21,955 nt of DNA from Planctomycetaceae bacterium (GTDB lineage: Bacteria; Planctomycetota; Phycisphaerae; SM23-33). The DNA is taken from positions 1-21,955 of the forward strand of contig JAJFVE010000061.1 in NCBI GenBank assembly GCA_021371965.1. Reading direction: 5' to 3'. How positions within the stretch are numbered: the first letter of the stretch is position 1; each line of letters begins with the position of its first letter. Below are positions 6,802 to 14,949 of this stretch, piece after piece. Under the pieces are notes generated by a model, which was given only the letters and a program-made list of their open reading frames with translations, ran no database searches and was not told the DNA's origin. A program made the translations under genes and the position numbers.

Positions 6802-8196
6802 TTACGCCTTGGGCGCGCGGGCCTGGAGCTTCTGCGCGGTGCCCACGTCGCCGATGTGCAGCGAATCGTAGGCCTGCTGGCTGGTCTTGAACGGCGCGCC
6901 GCAGCCGGCCCAGTCTTCCTGGGTGTACATCGGGTTGGTGCGGCCGACTTCCTTCTCGCGCTTGGCGATCCATGCCTGCATGCGCGCCTCGAGCAGCGCC
7001 ACGACGGCCGGCTCTTTCTTGGCTATGTTGTTATTCTCGTCCGGGTCGTCGAGCAGATTGTACAGCTCGATTTCCGGCTTGAAGTGGAAGTCCGGCTCCA
7101 GGGCGTGGATGTACTTCCACTGCGGCGTGCGCCAGCCGTGCTTGCGCATCCAGGTGCACTCGGTGATGTAGAACTCCGTGGCGCCCTTTCGCTGCTTGCC
7201 CTTCATCTCGCCCACGAGGCTCTGGCCGTCGAACTTGATCGAGTTCTTGACGCCCAGGATGTCCAGCACCGTCGGCATGACGTCCTGCAGCAGGCAGTTG
7301 GTGCCGATGCGCTTGCCGGCCGGAACGCGACCGGGCATGCGGAACACCAGCGGCACCATCAGCGTCGGCTCGTAGAGGCCGTGATGGTCGAAGTAGCAGT
7401 CGTGGTCGTAGAGGGTCTCGCCGTGGTCGGAGTCGATGACCACCAGCGTGTTCTCGTCCAGCCCCAGCGCGGTGATCTCGGCAAAGATGCGCTGGATGCA
7501 GGCGTCCATGTAGGCCACCGCGCCGTCGTACTGGGCCAGCACGTAGTCCTTGTCGGTCAGGCCCGGGGGCATCCAGCTCGCCAGGTAGTCGCAGAAGGGC
7601 TTGAACGTGAAGACCGGGTCCATGGACGTGTTGGCCGGGTCGAGTTCGTTGGCGTTGTTGTAGAACATCCGGTCGAACGGGGCCGGGGGCAGGTACGGCG
7701 AGTGCGGGTCCATGTGCCGCACCAGCATGTAGAAGGGCTTGTCTTCCTTGGCCAGACGGCGCAGTTCCGGCAGGCAGGCGTCGTTGGCGTTCTCGGCCTT
7801 GTGGCTGCGGCCATCGCCGCGGTTGGGGTCCGGGCCCCAGCCGGAGAAGTCGATGTAGTTCTGGAAGCCGCGGGCGGCCGTATTGCGGAAGCCCACCGAC
7901 GTGGTGTTGTAGCCTTCGTTGTTGAGCACTTCGGCCAGCGTCGGCACGCCCTCGGCGATGTCGCCCTTGTGGCGCAGGGCCACGATGTTGTTGCCGAAGC
8001 AGTCACGCCCGGTGAACATGCTGCCGTAGCCCGAGGTCGTCGGCACATGCGGCGAGAAGCAGTTCTCGAACACGGTCCCGCTTTCAGCAAAGCGGGTCAT
8101 GTGCGGCGTCGTCTGATACTTGTACCCGTACAGGCTCATGTGGTCCCGACGAAGGGAGTCGATGCCGATGAAGATCAGGTTAGGTTTCTTGGCCAT
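6802..8196 (-). CDS. Sulfatase-family (alkaline phosphatase superfamily) hydrolase, formylglycine motif missing
   Basis: A 464-residue protein. PNLIFIGIDSLRRDHMSLYG (5-24) is the classic N-terminal metal-binding block (Asp13), HMDPHSPY (161-168) the central His block and IDSDHGET (254-261) the second metal block (Asp257, His258); ELYNLLDDPDE near the C-terminus is also typical of sulfatases. At the nucleophile site, however, the sequence is VPTTSGYGSMFTG (51-63). Aligned on the TG of the usual C/S-x-P-x-R...LLTG, Cys is replaced by Thr53, Pro by Ser55 and Arg by Tyr57. No formylglycine could form there, so the enzyme is either a Thr/Ser-nucleophile phospho- or other hydrolase, or inactive as a sulfatase. 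No signal peptide. Shine-Dalgarno AAGGA lies ten bases upstream of the ATG. Confidence 0.85.
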   Translation of the reverse strand: MAKKPNLIFIGIDSLRRDHMSLYGYKYQTTPHMTRFAESGTVFENCFSPHVPTTSGYGSMFTGRDCFGNNIVALRHKGDIAEGVPTLAEVLNNEGYNTTSVGFRNTAARGFQNYIDFSGWGPDPNRGDGRSHKAENANDACLPELRRLAKEDKPFYMLVRHMDPHSPYLPPAPFDRMFYNNANELDPANTSMDPVFTFKPFCDYLASWMPPGLTDKDYVLAQYDGAVAYMDACIQRIFAEITALGLDENTLVVIDSDHGETLYDHDCYFDHHGLYEPTLMVPLVFRMPGRVPAGKRIGTNCLLQDVMPTVLDILGVKNSIKFDGQSLVGEMKGKQRKGATEFYITECTWMRKHGWRTPQWKYIHALEPDFHFKPEIELYNLLDDPDENNNIAKKEPAVVALLEARMQAWIAKREKEVGRTNPMYTQEDWAGCGAPFKTSQQAYDSLHIGDVGTAQKLQARAPKA

Positions 8197-8207
8197 ATCG
8201 TTTGTTC

Positions 8208-8225
8208 CTTAGTAGTCTTAGTAGT
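8208..8225. repeat. Perfect 9-base direct duplication
   Basis: CTTAGTAGT occurs twice without a gap, immediately before the left arm of the next inverted repeat. On the minus strand the first copy overlaps the Shine-Dalgarno region of the sulfatase homologue. Confidence 0.75.
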
Positions 8226-8227
8226 TA

Positions 8228-8308
8228 GCCGCTGAGGTCGCTGAGGACGCTGAGGAAGAAGAGAGATAAAAACTTCTTTTCCTCAGCGTCCTCAGCGACC
8301 TCTGCGGC
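8228..8308. repeat. Inverted repeat with 28-base arms (family A, copy 3)
   Basis: Arms 8228-8255 and 8281-8308 pair with a single mismatch in 28; the loop is 25 bases and A/T-rich. The arms are nearly identical to those at 4712-4803 and again consist of 9-base units (GCTGAGGTC, GCTGAGGAC, GCTGAGG). It lies between the TIM-barrel gene and the sulfatase homologue, both on the minus strand. Confidence 0.92.
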
Positions 8309-8320
8309 AAATTCATGTTC

Positions 8321-9118
8321 CTAGCGAGCGCCGCAGGCCTGCAGGCAGGCCTGCATGTGGCCGCGGGACTCGGCGGCGATGATGCAGCAATTCGGCAGTT
8401 GGTAGTCCTTGGCGCCGATGATCTCCAGGTCCAGGGCGCCCTTGTAGCCGTTCTCGTGCAGGACGCGGATGTAGCCCAGCAGGTCGATGTCGCCGCGGCC
8501 GTTGGCCTGGTCCTCGGGCTTGCCCGGGCTGCCCTGGCGGCCTTTACAGTCGCGGATGTGTACGTGCTTGATGCGCGACACGACGGCCGCCACGGCCTCG
8601 ACGGGGTTCTCGCCCGCGCGGTGGATGTGGCTGGGGTCCATGTCCAGTCCGAACGCTGGCGAGGTGATCGCCTGCAACAGCCGCAGCGACGTGGGGGTGT
8701 TGTAGACCGACCCGCCGACGTGCGCCTTGACGCACAGGGTCACGCCATAATGCTCGGCGCGGCGGGCGAGGTTGCCCAGCGACTCGAGCACCTGCCCGAA
8801 GGCGGCTTCATCGTCGCTCTTGCCGCCGGGGCCGCAGTTGATGATCGGGATGCCCGCCTCGACGGCAGCCTGCATGGCCGCTTCCATCGCCGCGGGGTCC
8901 TGGCTGGGCTGCTCCATCCCCAGCAGTTCCAGTTCGTACTGCTTGGCCAGGTTCTTGATCTGCACCGCGCACTCGCGCCAGCGGTCGAGCACCAGGTGCT
9001 CGCTCATGCCGCCGATGGCCGAGATCTCGATACCGTCGTATCCGGCGGCCTTGGTGTACTTGAAGGCGGTTTCCATGTCGTAGCCGCCGAAGAGAACAGA
9101 ATTCACGCCGAGTTTCAT
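8321..9118 (-). CDS. Sugar phosphate isomerase/epimerase, TIM barrel (AP-endonuclease-2 family)
   Basis: A 265-residue protein with the xylose-isomerase-like TIM barrel pattern: MKLGVNSVLFGG at strand 1, AAGYDGIEISA at strand 2, LCVKAHVGGSVYNTP (about 147-161) with the metal-binding Glu position replaced by a Lys/His context, GLDMDPSHIHRAGENP with Asp/His ligands, IKHVHIRDCKG and GRGDIDLLGYI near the C-terminus, then LDLEIIG. Such enzymes isomerise or epimerise keto-sugars or inositol derivatives, often beside a Gfo/Idh/MocA dehydrogenase, as here two genes downstream. The ATG at 9118 has GGAG nine to ten bases upstream. The exact substrate is unknown. Confidence 0.82.
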   Translation of the reverse strand: MKLGVNSVLFGGYDMETAFKYTKAAGYDGIEISAIGGMSEHLVLDRWRECAVQIKNLAKQYELELLGMEQPSQDPAAMEAAMQAAVEAGIPIINCGPGGKSDDEAAFGQVLESLGNLARRAEHYGVTLCVKAHVGGSVYNTPTSLRLLQAITSPAFGLDMDPSHIHRAGENPVEAVAAVVSRIKHVHIRDCKGRQGSPGKPEDQANGRGDIDLLGYIRVLHENGYKGALDLEIIGAKDYQLPNCCIIAAESRGHMQACLQACGAR

Positions 9119-9168
9119 GTCAGTTTCTCCTGCCGTTTTTCGTGAAGGAACGAAGGGGCATGGTTATC

Positions 9169-9206
9169 AGCGCGGCGCGGCAAAGTCAAGAAATTCACGC
9201 CGCGCT
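9169..9206 (-). terminator. Possible hairpin after the GH127 gene
   Basis: AGCGCGGCG (9169-9177) and CGCCGCGCT (9198-9206) pair perfectly over nine bases with a 20-base loop, about 50 bases past the GH127 stop on the minus strand. There is no T-run after it, so an intrinsic terminator is doubtful; an mRNA-stabilising or Rho-type element is equally possible. Confidence 0.3.
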
Positions 9207-9257
9207 ATCGCTGCCGCATTTCTGTTTTTGGCCCGTCGCGATCATCTTGTCAACCAG

Positions 9258-11573
9258 CTATGCGCAACGAACGACGGCCAAGCCGTACACGGGACCAACG
9301 TATCCCTTGGGTTCATCGTTGGCGTGGAACGACACCTGCACCTGCGTGCGACCGGCTGTCAGCTCCGGCGGGATGGCAAACTCGTGCTCCTGGAACACGC
9401 ACGGCGGCGTGCGGCCGATGCCTACCGACCCGACCGCCGTGCCATCCACTCGCACCTCGAAGCCGCGCCCCTGGCCCTGGAAGCAGTACACCAGCACCGC
9501 CTGGGGCACGTCGGGCAACACCTTCATCGTGTAGGCGAAGGCACCGCCCTCGTTGCCGATGCCGGTGCGGTTGGCCCAGCCGGCATGCCAGGCCAAGTCA
9601 CTGTTGCCCTCGTAGTTGTGGGCGGCTTCCGAGGCCTCATTGCCGACGACGACGCGGTCGACGCCGCGCTGGCGATAGCGCTGCCACGCCTGCTCGTGCC
9701 GCGCCTGCAGCTCCGCCAGCCGCGGCGTGTTCTCCACCAGCATCGGCCAATAGACGCCGTATGGTTCGTCCAGCACGCGGTTGATCGGCGTGAAGAGCAC
9801 GTCCTGGTTGAGCCCGCTGGTGCGGAAGTTAAGGGTCGTCTCGCCCACCGGGCGCAGCCATTTCTCGATCGCTTCCATTGGGCCGGTGAGGTACCAATCC
9901 TCGACGGCCCCGCCGGGAGTCGGCGCCGGCGGACAGTCGTCGTCGGCCGCGGGGTGCACGAAGCGGTCTTCGCGCACGATGCCGGCCAGCACGACGGGCC
10001 CGCACAGAACGGCCCGCACCTGATCGTCGCCGATGAGCGGTTCAGTACAGAGGCCCATCGTGGCCTCGATCTCTACGACATCGCCGTCGGCCCACGTTCG
10101 ATCCAGTGCGACTACAGCCGATTCCGGGTGCCATGGCGGCCGTTTTTCAGCCGCCATGTCCCTGATGGTTCCATTGAGTCTCACCAGCGTCTCGCGTGCC
10201 CAGTGGGGCAGGCGAAGCTGCAGGGTGAACTTCTGGGGCGTGGCGCAGCGCACGATCAGGCGGCTTCGCGCGGCGTCGGGCATGGGGGTGTGCTGCTCGA
10301 CGCTCATGCCGCGCTGCCGCCACTCCAGCCGCGCGGGGATGAATTGCTCCACGGCCAGCGTCTGGTTCGCGCCGTCGTGCCAGAAGATGTCCTGGGCGAG
10401 CGACCCGGCCGTCTCCATGCCCGTCCCGCAGCAGCACCAGAACGAATCGTACGGCGTGGAGTGGTTCTTCCGCACGCCGGTGCTCATGGCCAGCATGTTG
10501 CCGCGGATCATCCCGTCGCGCGGGTCGAGCGTTCCCAGCACGGTGTTGACCATCGCCCGCTCGATGTAGTCGCTGTAGCGGCTCTCGCCCGTGACCGACA
10601 GCAGATAGCCCGCCAGCTTGATCAGGTTGTGTACGCAGCAGAACTCGTGATTGACCGGTGAGAGCGACTGGGGCATCAGGGCCGGGTCGTGCCAGAGTTC
10701 GCTGTGATCGCTGCCGCCGCAGCAGTACATCCGCCGGCTGGTGAACAGCCGCCAGAAGTTTTCCGCAACGGCCAGCCAGCGTTTCTCGCCCGTGAGCAGA
10801 TACGCCCGGGCCGCCCCGACGACCTTGGGGATGGTCGTGTTGGCGTGACGATGGCTGAGATTATCTTCGCCGCGCGAGATCGGGTCGAAGAACTCACGCT
10901 CGTCGAACTTCATCGCCAGTTCGAGATGGCGCTGCTCGCCGGTGAGGGCATAGATGTCGAGGCAGCATTCGAGCATGCCGCCGTACTCGATGGGCAGCAC
11001 GATGTTTCGCCAGTGCTCGTCGCCCACGCGGCGGATGCGCCCCAGGATGTAGTCCGCCAAGCGCGTCAGGACCGTCAGCGCCTGGGCGTTGCCGCGCAGC
11101 GTGTGCTGGTCGTACAGCCCGGCCATCGTCTTGTGCAAGGCGTAGTAGGGCACGCGGACGAACATCCCGCGCTCGGCCGCGTCCAGGCGCGTCTCGGGAA
11201 AGCCCGCCACGAAACCGCCGCCCAACGCCTGCTGGCAGCGGTCCAGTTCGCCGACCATCCACGCGGCGCGCTCGTCGAGGTCGGCGTCGCCCGTGGCCGC
11301 GGCCATGAACGCACAGGAGGAAAGAAAGTGCCCCACGAAGTCGCCGCGATAGCCGTGCAGGTCCGGCTTCTCGGGCCCGCCCAGGGGCTCGATGGGGTTC
11401 TCGTCGATGTTCGAGATCAGATAGAACTGCCGCATGAGCCGCCGCGGCAGATCTTCCAGACGCATGTACCGATGCACTGCTTCCTGCGCATCCGCCCATC
11501 GCGAAGGCAGCAGCCGTACGTCGGCAAGAGCGAATCGTTCCAGTCGCAGAGAGGGGGTTTCATGCGTAGTCAT
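9258..11573 (-). CDS. GH127-type beta-L-arabinofuranosidase (DUF1680)
   Basis: About 771 residues from ATG 11573 (MTTHETPSLRLERF); an upstream in-frame ATG at 11651 would add 26 atypical residues, but neither start has a clear Shine-Dalgarno. An N-terminal (alpha/alpha)6-barrel region runs to about residue 410, followed by beta-sandwich domains. The zinc/cysteine site known from B. longum HypBA1 is recognisable: HEFCC (309-313, Glu plus Cys ligands) and FWCCCGTG (379-385 region, nucleophile cysteine among the three). It should release beta-L-arabinofuranose from plant glycans or glycoproteins in the cytoplasm, as no signal peptide is seen. Residues about 470-483 (IRDMAAEKRPPWHP) are encoded by a palindromic repeat that also occurs between genes. 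It is divergent from an MFS transporter. Confidence 0.85.
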   Translation of the reverse strand: MTTHETPSLRLERFALADVRLLPSRWADAQEAVHRYMRLEDLPRRLMRQFYLISNIDENPIEPLGGPEKPDLHGYRGDFVGHFLSSCAFMAAATGDADLDERAAWMVGELDRCQQALGGGFVAGFPETRLDAAERGMFVRVPYYALHKTMAGLYDQHTLRGNAQALTVLTRLADYILGRIRRVGDEHWRNIVLPIEYGGMLECCLDIYALTGEQRHLELAMKFDEREFFDPISRGEDNLSHRHANTTIPKVVGAARAYLLTGEKRWLAVAENFWRLFTSRRMYCCGGSDHSELWHDPALMPQSLSPVNHEFCCVHNLIKLAGYLLSVTGESRYSDYIERAMVNTVLGTLDPRDGMIRGNMLAMSTGVRKNHSTPYDSFWCCCGTGMETAGSLAQDIFWHDGANQTLAVEQFIPARLEWRQRGMSVEQHTPMPDAARSRLIVRCATPQKFTLQLRLPHWARETLVRLNGTIRDMAAEKRPPWHPESAVVALDRTWADGDVVEIEATMGLCTEPLIGDDQVRAVLCGPVVLAGIVREDRFVHPAADDDCPPAPTPGGAVEDWYLTGPMEAIEKWLRPVGETTLNFRTSGLNQDVLFTPINRVLDEPYGVYWPMLVENTPRLAELQARHEQAWQRYRQRGVDRVVVGNEASEAAHNYEGNSDLAWHAGWANRTGIGNEGGAFAYTMKVLPDVPQAVLVYCFQGQGRGFEVRVDGTAVGSVGIGRTPPCVFQEHEFAIPPELTAGRTQVQVSFHANDEPKGYVGPVYGLAVVRCA
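10126..10165. repeat. Palindromic repeat inside the GH127 coding region (family B, copy 1)
   Basis: GGGTGCCATGGCGG at the left and GCCATGTCCCTGA at the right enclose a loop; CATGGCGGC (10131-10139) pairs perfectly with GCCGCCATG (10150-10158). A copy of the same 40-base length, matching at about 35 positions, lies between genes at 15734-15773. Here it is read in frame on the minus strand. Confidence 0.85.
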
Positions 11574-11576
11574 AGG

Positions 11577-11594
11577 GGCGGCATTTTCGCCGCC
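11577..11594. repeat. Short GC hairpin in the divergent GH127/MFS upstream region
   Basis: GGCGGC and GCCGCC (6-base perfect stem, 6-base T-rich loop) end four bases before the ATG of GH127 on the minus strand, where a Shine-Dalgarno would be expected. The remaining ~90 bases up to the MFS start contain no convincing -35/-10 pair or operator that I can see. Confidence 0.5.
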
Positions 11595-11685
11595 GCACGG
11601 CCGCCGGTCAAGGCAGCGAATTGTCTTGCAGTGCGGCGAGTTTTCTCGCATATCACCACATTCTTAACTGCAGCGGAAACGAGGA

Positions 11686-13092
11686 ATGACCAGCCACCCG
11701 CCCGCCCACGCCGAGGGAATCCACCCCGCGCCCGCAGCCGTCGCCAGGGCCGTGCGTCTGACCTACGCGCAGATGATGCTCGGGGCCGTCTTCGGCGCCA
11801 GCACCGGCGGGATGTTCCTGATCGGCTTTGCTCTCTCGCTCGGCGCCGACAATATCTACCTGGGCCTGCTGGGCACCGTGCCCCCGTGCCTGGTAGCCTT
11901 CCAGTTCCTGGCAGCATATCTCGTAGAACGCGGGATCAGCCGCAAGCAGTTAACCTTCTGGTTCGCTTTGGCCGCGCCGCTGTGCTGGCTGCTGGTGGCC
12001 GCCATTCCGTTCATGGGCGAACGCATCACGCCCCTGTCACGGCTGGGCATCCTGCTGGGCGTGGTGGCGCTGGTCACGATATCGAATCAGTTTTCCGGCA
12101 ACGCCCGAGCGAGTTGGCTGGGCGAACTGATCCACGAATCCCGCCGCGGGCGGTTCTTCGGCACGTGCACGCTTTTTGCCGGCATCGTGGGAATGGTCTT
12201 CGCCGTCGCCGAGGGAGGATTTCTCGACTTCGCCCGCGCGCACGGGACGATGGGCTTTGCGGCCTTGTTCATATTCGGCTCTGTCTTCGGCCTGGCCATG
12301 GCGATGCTGAACCTTCCCCAGCCGGACTGCCCCTTGCCGCATGCGACGGCCAAGGGCGTATTCTGGCGGCACCTGCGCGAAGGGCTCCGGAATCGGCCGC
12401 TGGTGATCCTGGCCTTGGCGCAGGCCGTAATGTCGCTGGGCAACGTCGCCGCTCCATTCAACGCCGCCTACATGCTCCGCGACGTGAAGCTGAGTTTCTT
12501 CGGCATCGGCGTGCTAAACGCGCTGGCGACTATCAGCCTGCTCGTGACGGCCCCGATGTGGGGCCGGCTGATCGACCGCTTCGGCTGCAGGCCCATCCTC
12601 ATCACCGGCCTGCTGATCGCCGGGCCGATGGCCTACGCATGGCTGCTGGTGCCCCCCGGGGCGTGGCAGATGGCGTATACCGTCATGCCGGTGGCGAACG
12701 TCATCTGCAACATCGGGATGGCGGCCGTCACCGTGGCGATTACGACGCTGCTGTACAAGCTGACTTCGCCGCGGGGGCGCAGCGTGCAGTTCGCCGGGTA
12801 CGGAGTGTTCGTCAGCCTGGTGTCGGCCCCGATGCCGCTGCTGGGGGGCGTGATCGTGAACTGGCTGCAATCGCGCGGCTGGCACGTTGATCTGCGGCTG
12901 ACGTTCTACGGCTGGGGGCTGTTCATGCTCATGGCTGCGGGCGTGGCGTACTTCCTGCCCGAGCCGCGAGCCATCCGCACGCGGACGCTGGTGCTGGGAT
13001 ACTTCCCGGGCCTGTTGATGCGCTGGTGGAGCGGCCTGGCCATCCTCCCGCTGCTACTGGGCCTGGTGCGCCCCACAGACGACGAGAAGTAG
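11686..13092 (+). CDS. Major facilitator superfamily transporter
   Basis: A 468-residue integral membrane protein with about 12 hydrophobic segments, for example MMLGAVFGASTGGMFLIGFA (from residue 30), LGILLGVVALVTISNQ, FAALFIFGSVFGLAMAML, LVILALAQAVMSLGNVAAPF, ILITGLLIAGPMAYAWLLV and LFMLMAAGVAYFLPEP. The cytoplasmic loop after TM6 region carries the usual Arg-rich stretch, and MWGRLIDRFGCRPIL matches the MFS motif GxLaDRxGrRxxL. It probably imports a sugar or oligosaccharide released by the divergent GH127 pathway (context inference). GAGG sits very close to the ATG (spacing 1-2 bases), a poor Shine-Dalgarno, and the start could be slightly different. A hairpin follows the stop. Confidence 0.85.
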   Translation: MTSHPPAHAEGIHPAPAAVARAVRLTYAQMMLGAVFGASTGGMFLIGFALSLGADNIYLGLLGTVPPCLVAFQFLAAYLVERGISRKQLTFWFALAAPLCWLLVAAIPFMGERITPLSRLGILLGVVALVTISNQFSGNARASWLGELIHESRRGRFFGTCTLFAGIVGMVFAVAEGGFLDFARAHGTMGFAALFIFGSVFGLAMAMLNLPQPDCPLPHATAKGVFWRHLREGLRNRPLVILALAQAVMSLGNVAAPFNAAYMLRDVKLSFFGIGVLNALATISLLVTAPMWGRLIDRFGCRPILITGLLIAGPMAYAWLLVPPGAWQMAYTVMPVANVICNIGMAAVTVAITTLLYKLTSPRGRSVQFAGYGVFVSLVSAPMPLLGGVIVNWLQSRGWHVDLRLTFYGWGLFMLMAAGVAYFLPEPRAIRTRTLVLGYFPGLLMRWWSGLAILPLLLGLVRPTDDEK

Positions 13093-13104
13093 CACGCCGC
13101 CAGT

Positions 13105-13127
13105 AGCACGGGCGAGACGCCCATGCT
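13105..13127. terminator. Hairpin between convergent MFS and esterase genes
   Basis: AGCACGGGCG (13105-13114) and CGCCCATGCT (13118-13127) pair with one mismatch over ten bases, loop AGA. It belongs to the same GGGCG/CGCCC family as the repeats at 850-930 and fills the 41-base gap between two stop codons, a good place for a two-way terminator. No T-run is present. Confidence 0.55.
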
Positions 13128-13133
13128 AAGGTG

Positions 13134-14873
13134 CTACTCCCAGCGGAAGTTCGTCACGATCAGCATCTTGCCCGTGCTGGCTTCGCCGCCGGGGCGGCGC
13201 ACTTCGAGCATGTCAGCCGCGGCCATCGACGCCAGGGGCTCGTTGCTCTTGCGGTGTTTGAAGTCGGCCGCGGTCAATCGGATGGTGCGCCAGGCGCGCG
13301 AGCCTCCGGCTTTGGCGGTGGCGGCGTAGTCTTCCGTGCCGCCGGGGCCCTTGCTGATGCGCAGAATTATGCTGAGCTCTTCGCTGGCCCGCGTGGCCAC
13401 GTCGAAGGCCAGCACCGCACCGGCGGGTCCGCGCCATTTCGGATCGCCGATCTTGTACGTGATCGTGCACGCCCCGGGACGGATGCCGATCCCGCGCCGG
13501 CCCGCGGGCCCGCGAGACAGGATCGCGTAGGACTTGAACGGCGGCCGCGGTTCGGTGCTGCGGCAGTACTCCATGAATCCGTCGAACCCGTGCCGCTCGT
13601 CGTGTATCTGCCGACTCGGCGCATCGGTGGCTGCTGCGCCGATCTGCGAGGGGATGACAGCCGCCAAGGGCGTCGAGACGCACGCGCCGTTGCGATAGTA
13701 AATATTGGCAAAGGCAAAGAGATACTCGCCGGCGTCGAGCACGGGCGTGGCCGCCTGCCAGAGGTTGCCGCGCCGCAGCACCCGCGCGTCGCGCCAGTGG
13801 CGGTTGAACGGCCAGAGGTTCGAGATGGCGTAGAGGATCTCCACGCGGCGCACGTCGCCGGGGCGGTCCGGGCGCACCTGGAAGAGCGGCGACTTGTCGG
13901 CAGCCAGTGCAAAGCCCGCCCGGGGCTGCTTGGGCCATCGCGGGCGGCCTTTGAGGAACGCGTCCATCCATAGCGGCAGGGAGCGGGCCTGCGGCGTGAA
14001 GACGTGGTGGTTGAATCGCGGCGTAAACGCGGCGCAACGCGGGACGCCCTCGGGAATGGCCGCCAGCGTATCCCACGCGCGGTCCATGTTGCCGTGCACG
14101 TCGTTGGTCGCGCTGAGAAAGAGCATCGGGAACCGCACCAGCGCCGCGCAGCTCTGCGGCGCCAATGTCGCCAGCCATCGCGCCTCGTGCTCGGGCGGGG
14201 CGTGCTTGCCGCTATCGGGTCCGTAGCGCGGCACGTCGCGCACGGTATTCCAGCCGGCGCCGTAGATCGCGCAGCCGGCCTTGACGCGATCGTCGACGGC
14301 CAGGTTCCACATCAGCGTGCCGCCCATCGAAATGCCAAACGCGCCCAGCCGCCGCGGGTCGACCTCGCTCTGGCGCTCGAGGTACGTCAGCGCCCGCCTG
14401 CAGACCAGCGCCCAGTGATACCACGAGTTATCCTGAGGGCGCGGCAGCGTGCTGAATCCGTTGAACGTGACGTGGTTGCCCTGCGTCAGGGCGCCCCACT
14501 GGGTATATTTCTCGCGCCCCTCGCGCTGCCCGCCCCAGTCGATGGTAAGGACCGCATAGCCTCGCTTTGTCCAGAATCGTAGCCACGCCGGGTCGACCGT
14601 TTGCCCGCCGCCGTGAATGTGCAGCATGCCCGGAAGCTTCCGCCCGCCGACGGGCGCGGCGTAGATCGCCAGCACCCGCACGGGCTGCCCCTGGTGCGTC
14701 TCGGCGGTGAACCGCACTTCTTTATACGCCACGCCGCCGCGCGTCCAGCGCCGCACGACTTCCTCATCCAACGCCTCGCTGCGAGGATCGTATCCCGCCC
14801 AAACGCCCGCCGGGGAAAGCTTCTTCAGATCCGTCGCTTGGAGCGAGGCGTCTTTCCTCTTCTTGTTCTTCAT
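13134..14873 (-). CDS. Alpha/beta hydrolase, acetyl-xylan-esterase-like, with C-terminal beta domain
   Basis: The start at 14873 is fixed by a strong Shine-Dalgarno (GGAGGAG, nine to ten bases upstream); the frame is open to 15065 but that part overlaps the divergent sirtuin gene. The 579-residue protein has HIHGGG (oxyanion loop, about 85-90), the nucleophile elbow GISMGG with Ser182, ATNDVHG with Asp258 and FNHHVF with His289 or His290, a complete serine-hydrolase triad. The DWGGQREG and YHWALVCRRALTYLERQ segments resemble dienelactone hydrolase/acetyl xylan esterase relatives. From about residue 320 a beta-rich C-terminal part follows, possibly a carbohydrate-binding-like fold (WRTIRLTAADFKHR, NEPLASMAAADMLEV). 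It likely removes acyl groups from sugars; no signal peptide (basic MKNKKRK start). Confidence 0.8.
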   Translation of the reverse strand: MKNKKRKDASLQATDLKKLSPAGVWAGYDPRSEALDEEVVRRWTRGGVAYKEVRFTAETHQGQPVRVLAIYAAPVGGRKLPGMLHIHGGGQTVDPAWLRFWTKRGYAVLTIDWGGQREGREKYTQWGALTQGNHVTFNGFSTLPRPQDNSWYHWALVCRRALTYLERQSEVDPRRLGAFGISMGGTLMWNLAVDDRVKAGCAIYGAGWNTVRDVPRYGPDSGKHAPPEHEARWLATLAPQSCAALVRFPMLFLSATNDVHGNMDRAWDTLAAIPEGVPRCAAFTPRFNHHVFTPQARSLPLWMDAFLKGRPRWPKQPRAGFALAADKSPLFQVRPDRPGDVRRVEILYAISNLWPFNRHWRDARVLRRGNLWQAATPVLDAGEYLFAFANIYYRNGACVSTPLAAVIPSQIGAAATDAPSRQIHDERHGFDGFMEYCRSTEPRPPFKSYAILSRGPAGRRGIGIRPGACTITYKIGDPKWRGPAGAVLAFDVATRASEELSIILRISKGPGGTEDYAATAKAGGSRAWRTIRLTAADFKHRKSNEPLASMAAADMLEVRRPGGEASTGKMLIVTNFRWE

Positions 14874-14949
14874 CACACTCTCCTCCACCAGATACAACCA
14901 CGCCGCCGGGCGATGGTCAAGGTCCAATGCGTGCTGGTAGAATACTTCC

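Noticed and set aside
6757..8235. 492-codon plus-strand frame opposite the sulfatase homologue
   Set aside because: Val/His/Gly/Arg-rich shadow without domain motifs; the minus-strand frame has clear family motifs.
10689..12890. 733-codon plus-strand frame spanning GH127 and the MFS gene
   Set aside because: Overlaps two genes with clear motifs in other frames; the translation is Arg/Ala-rich noise.
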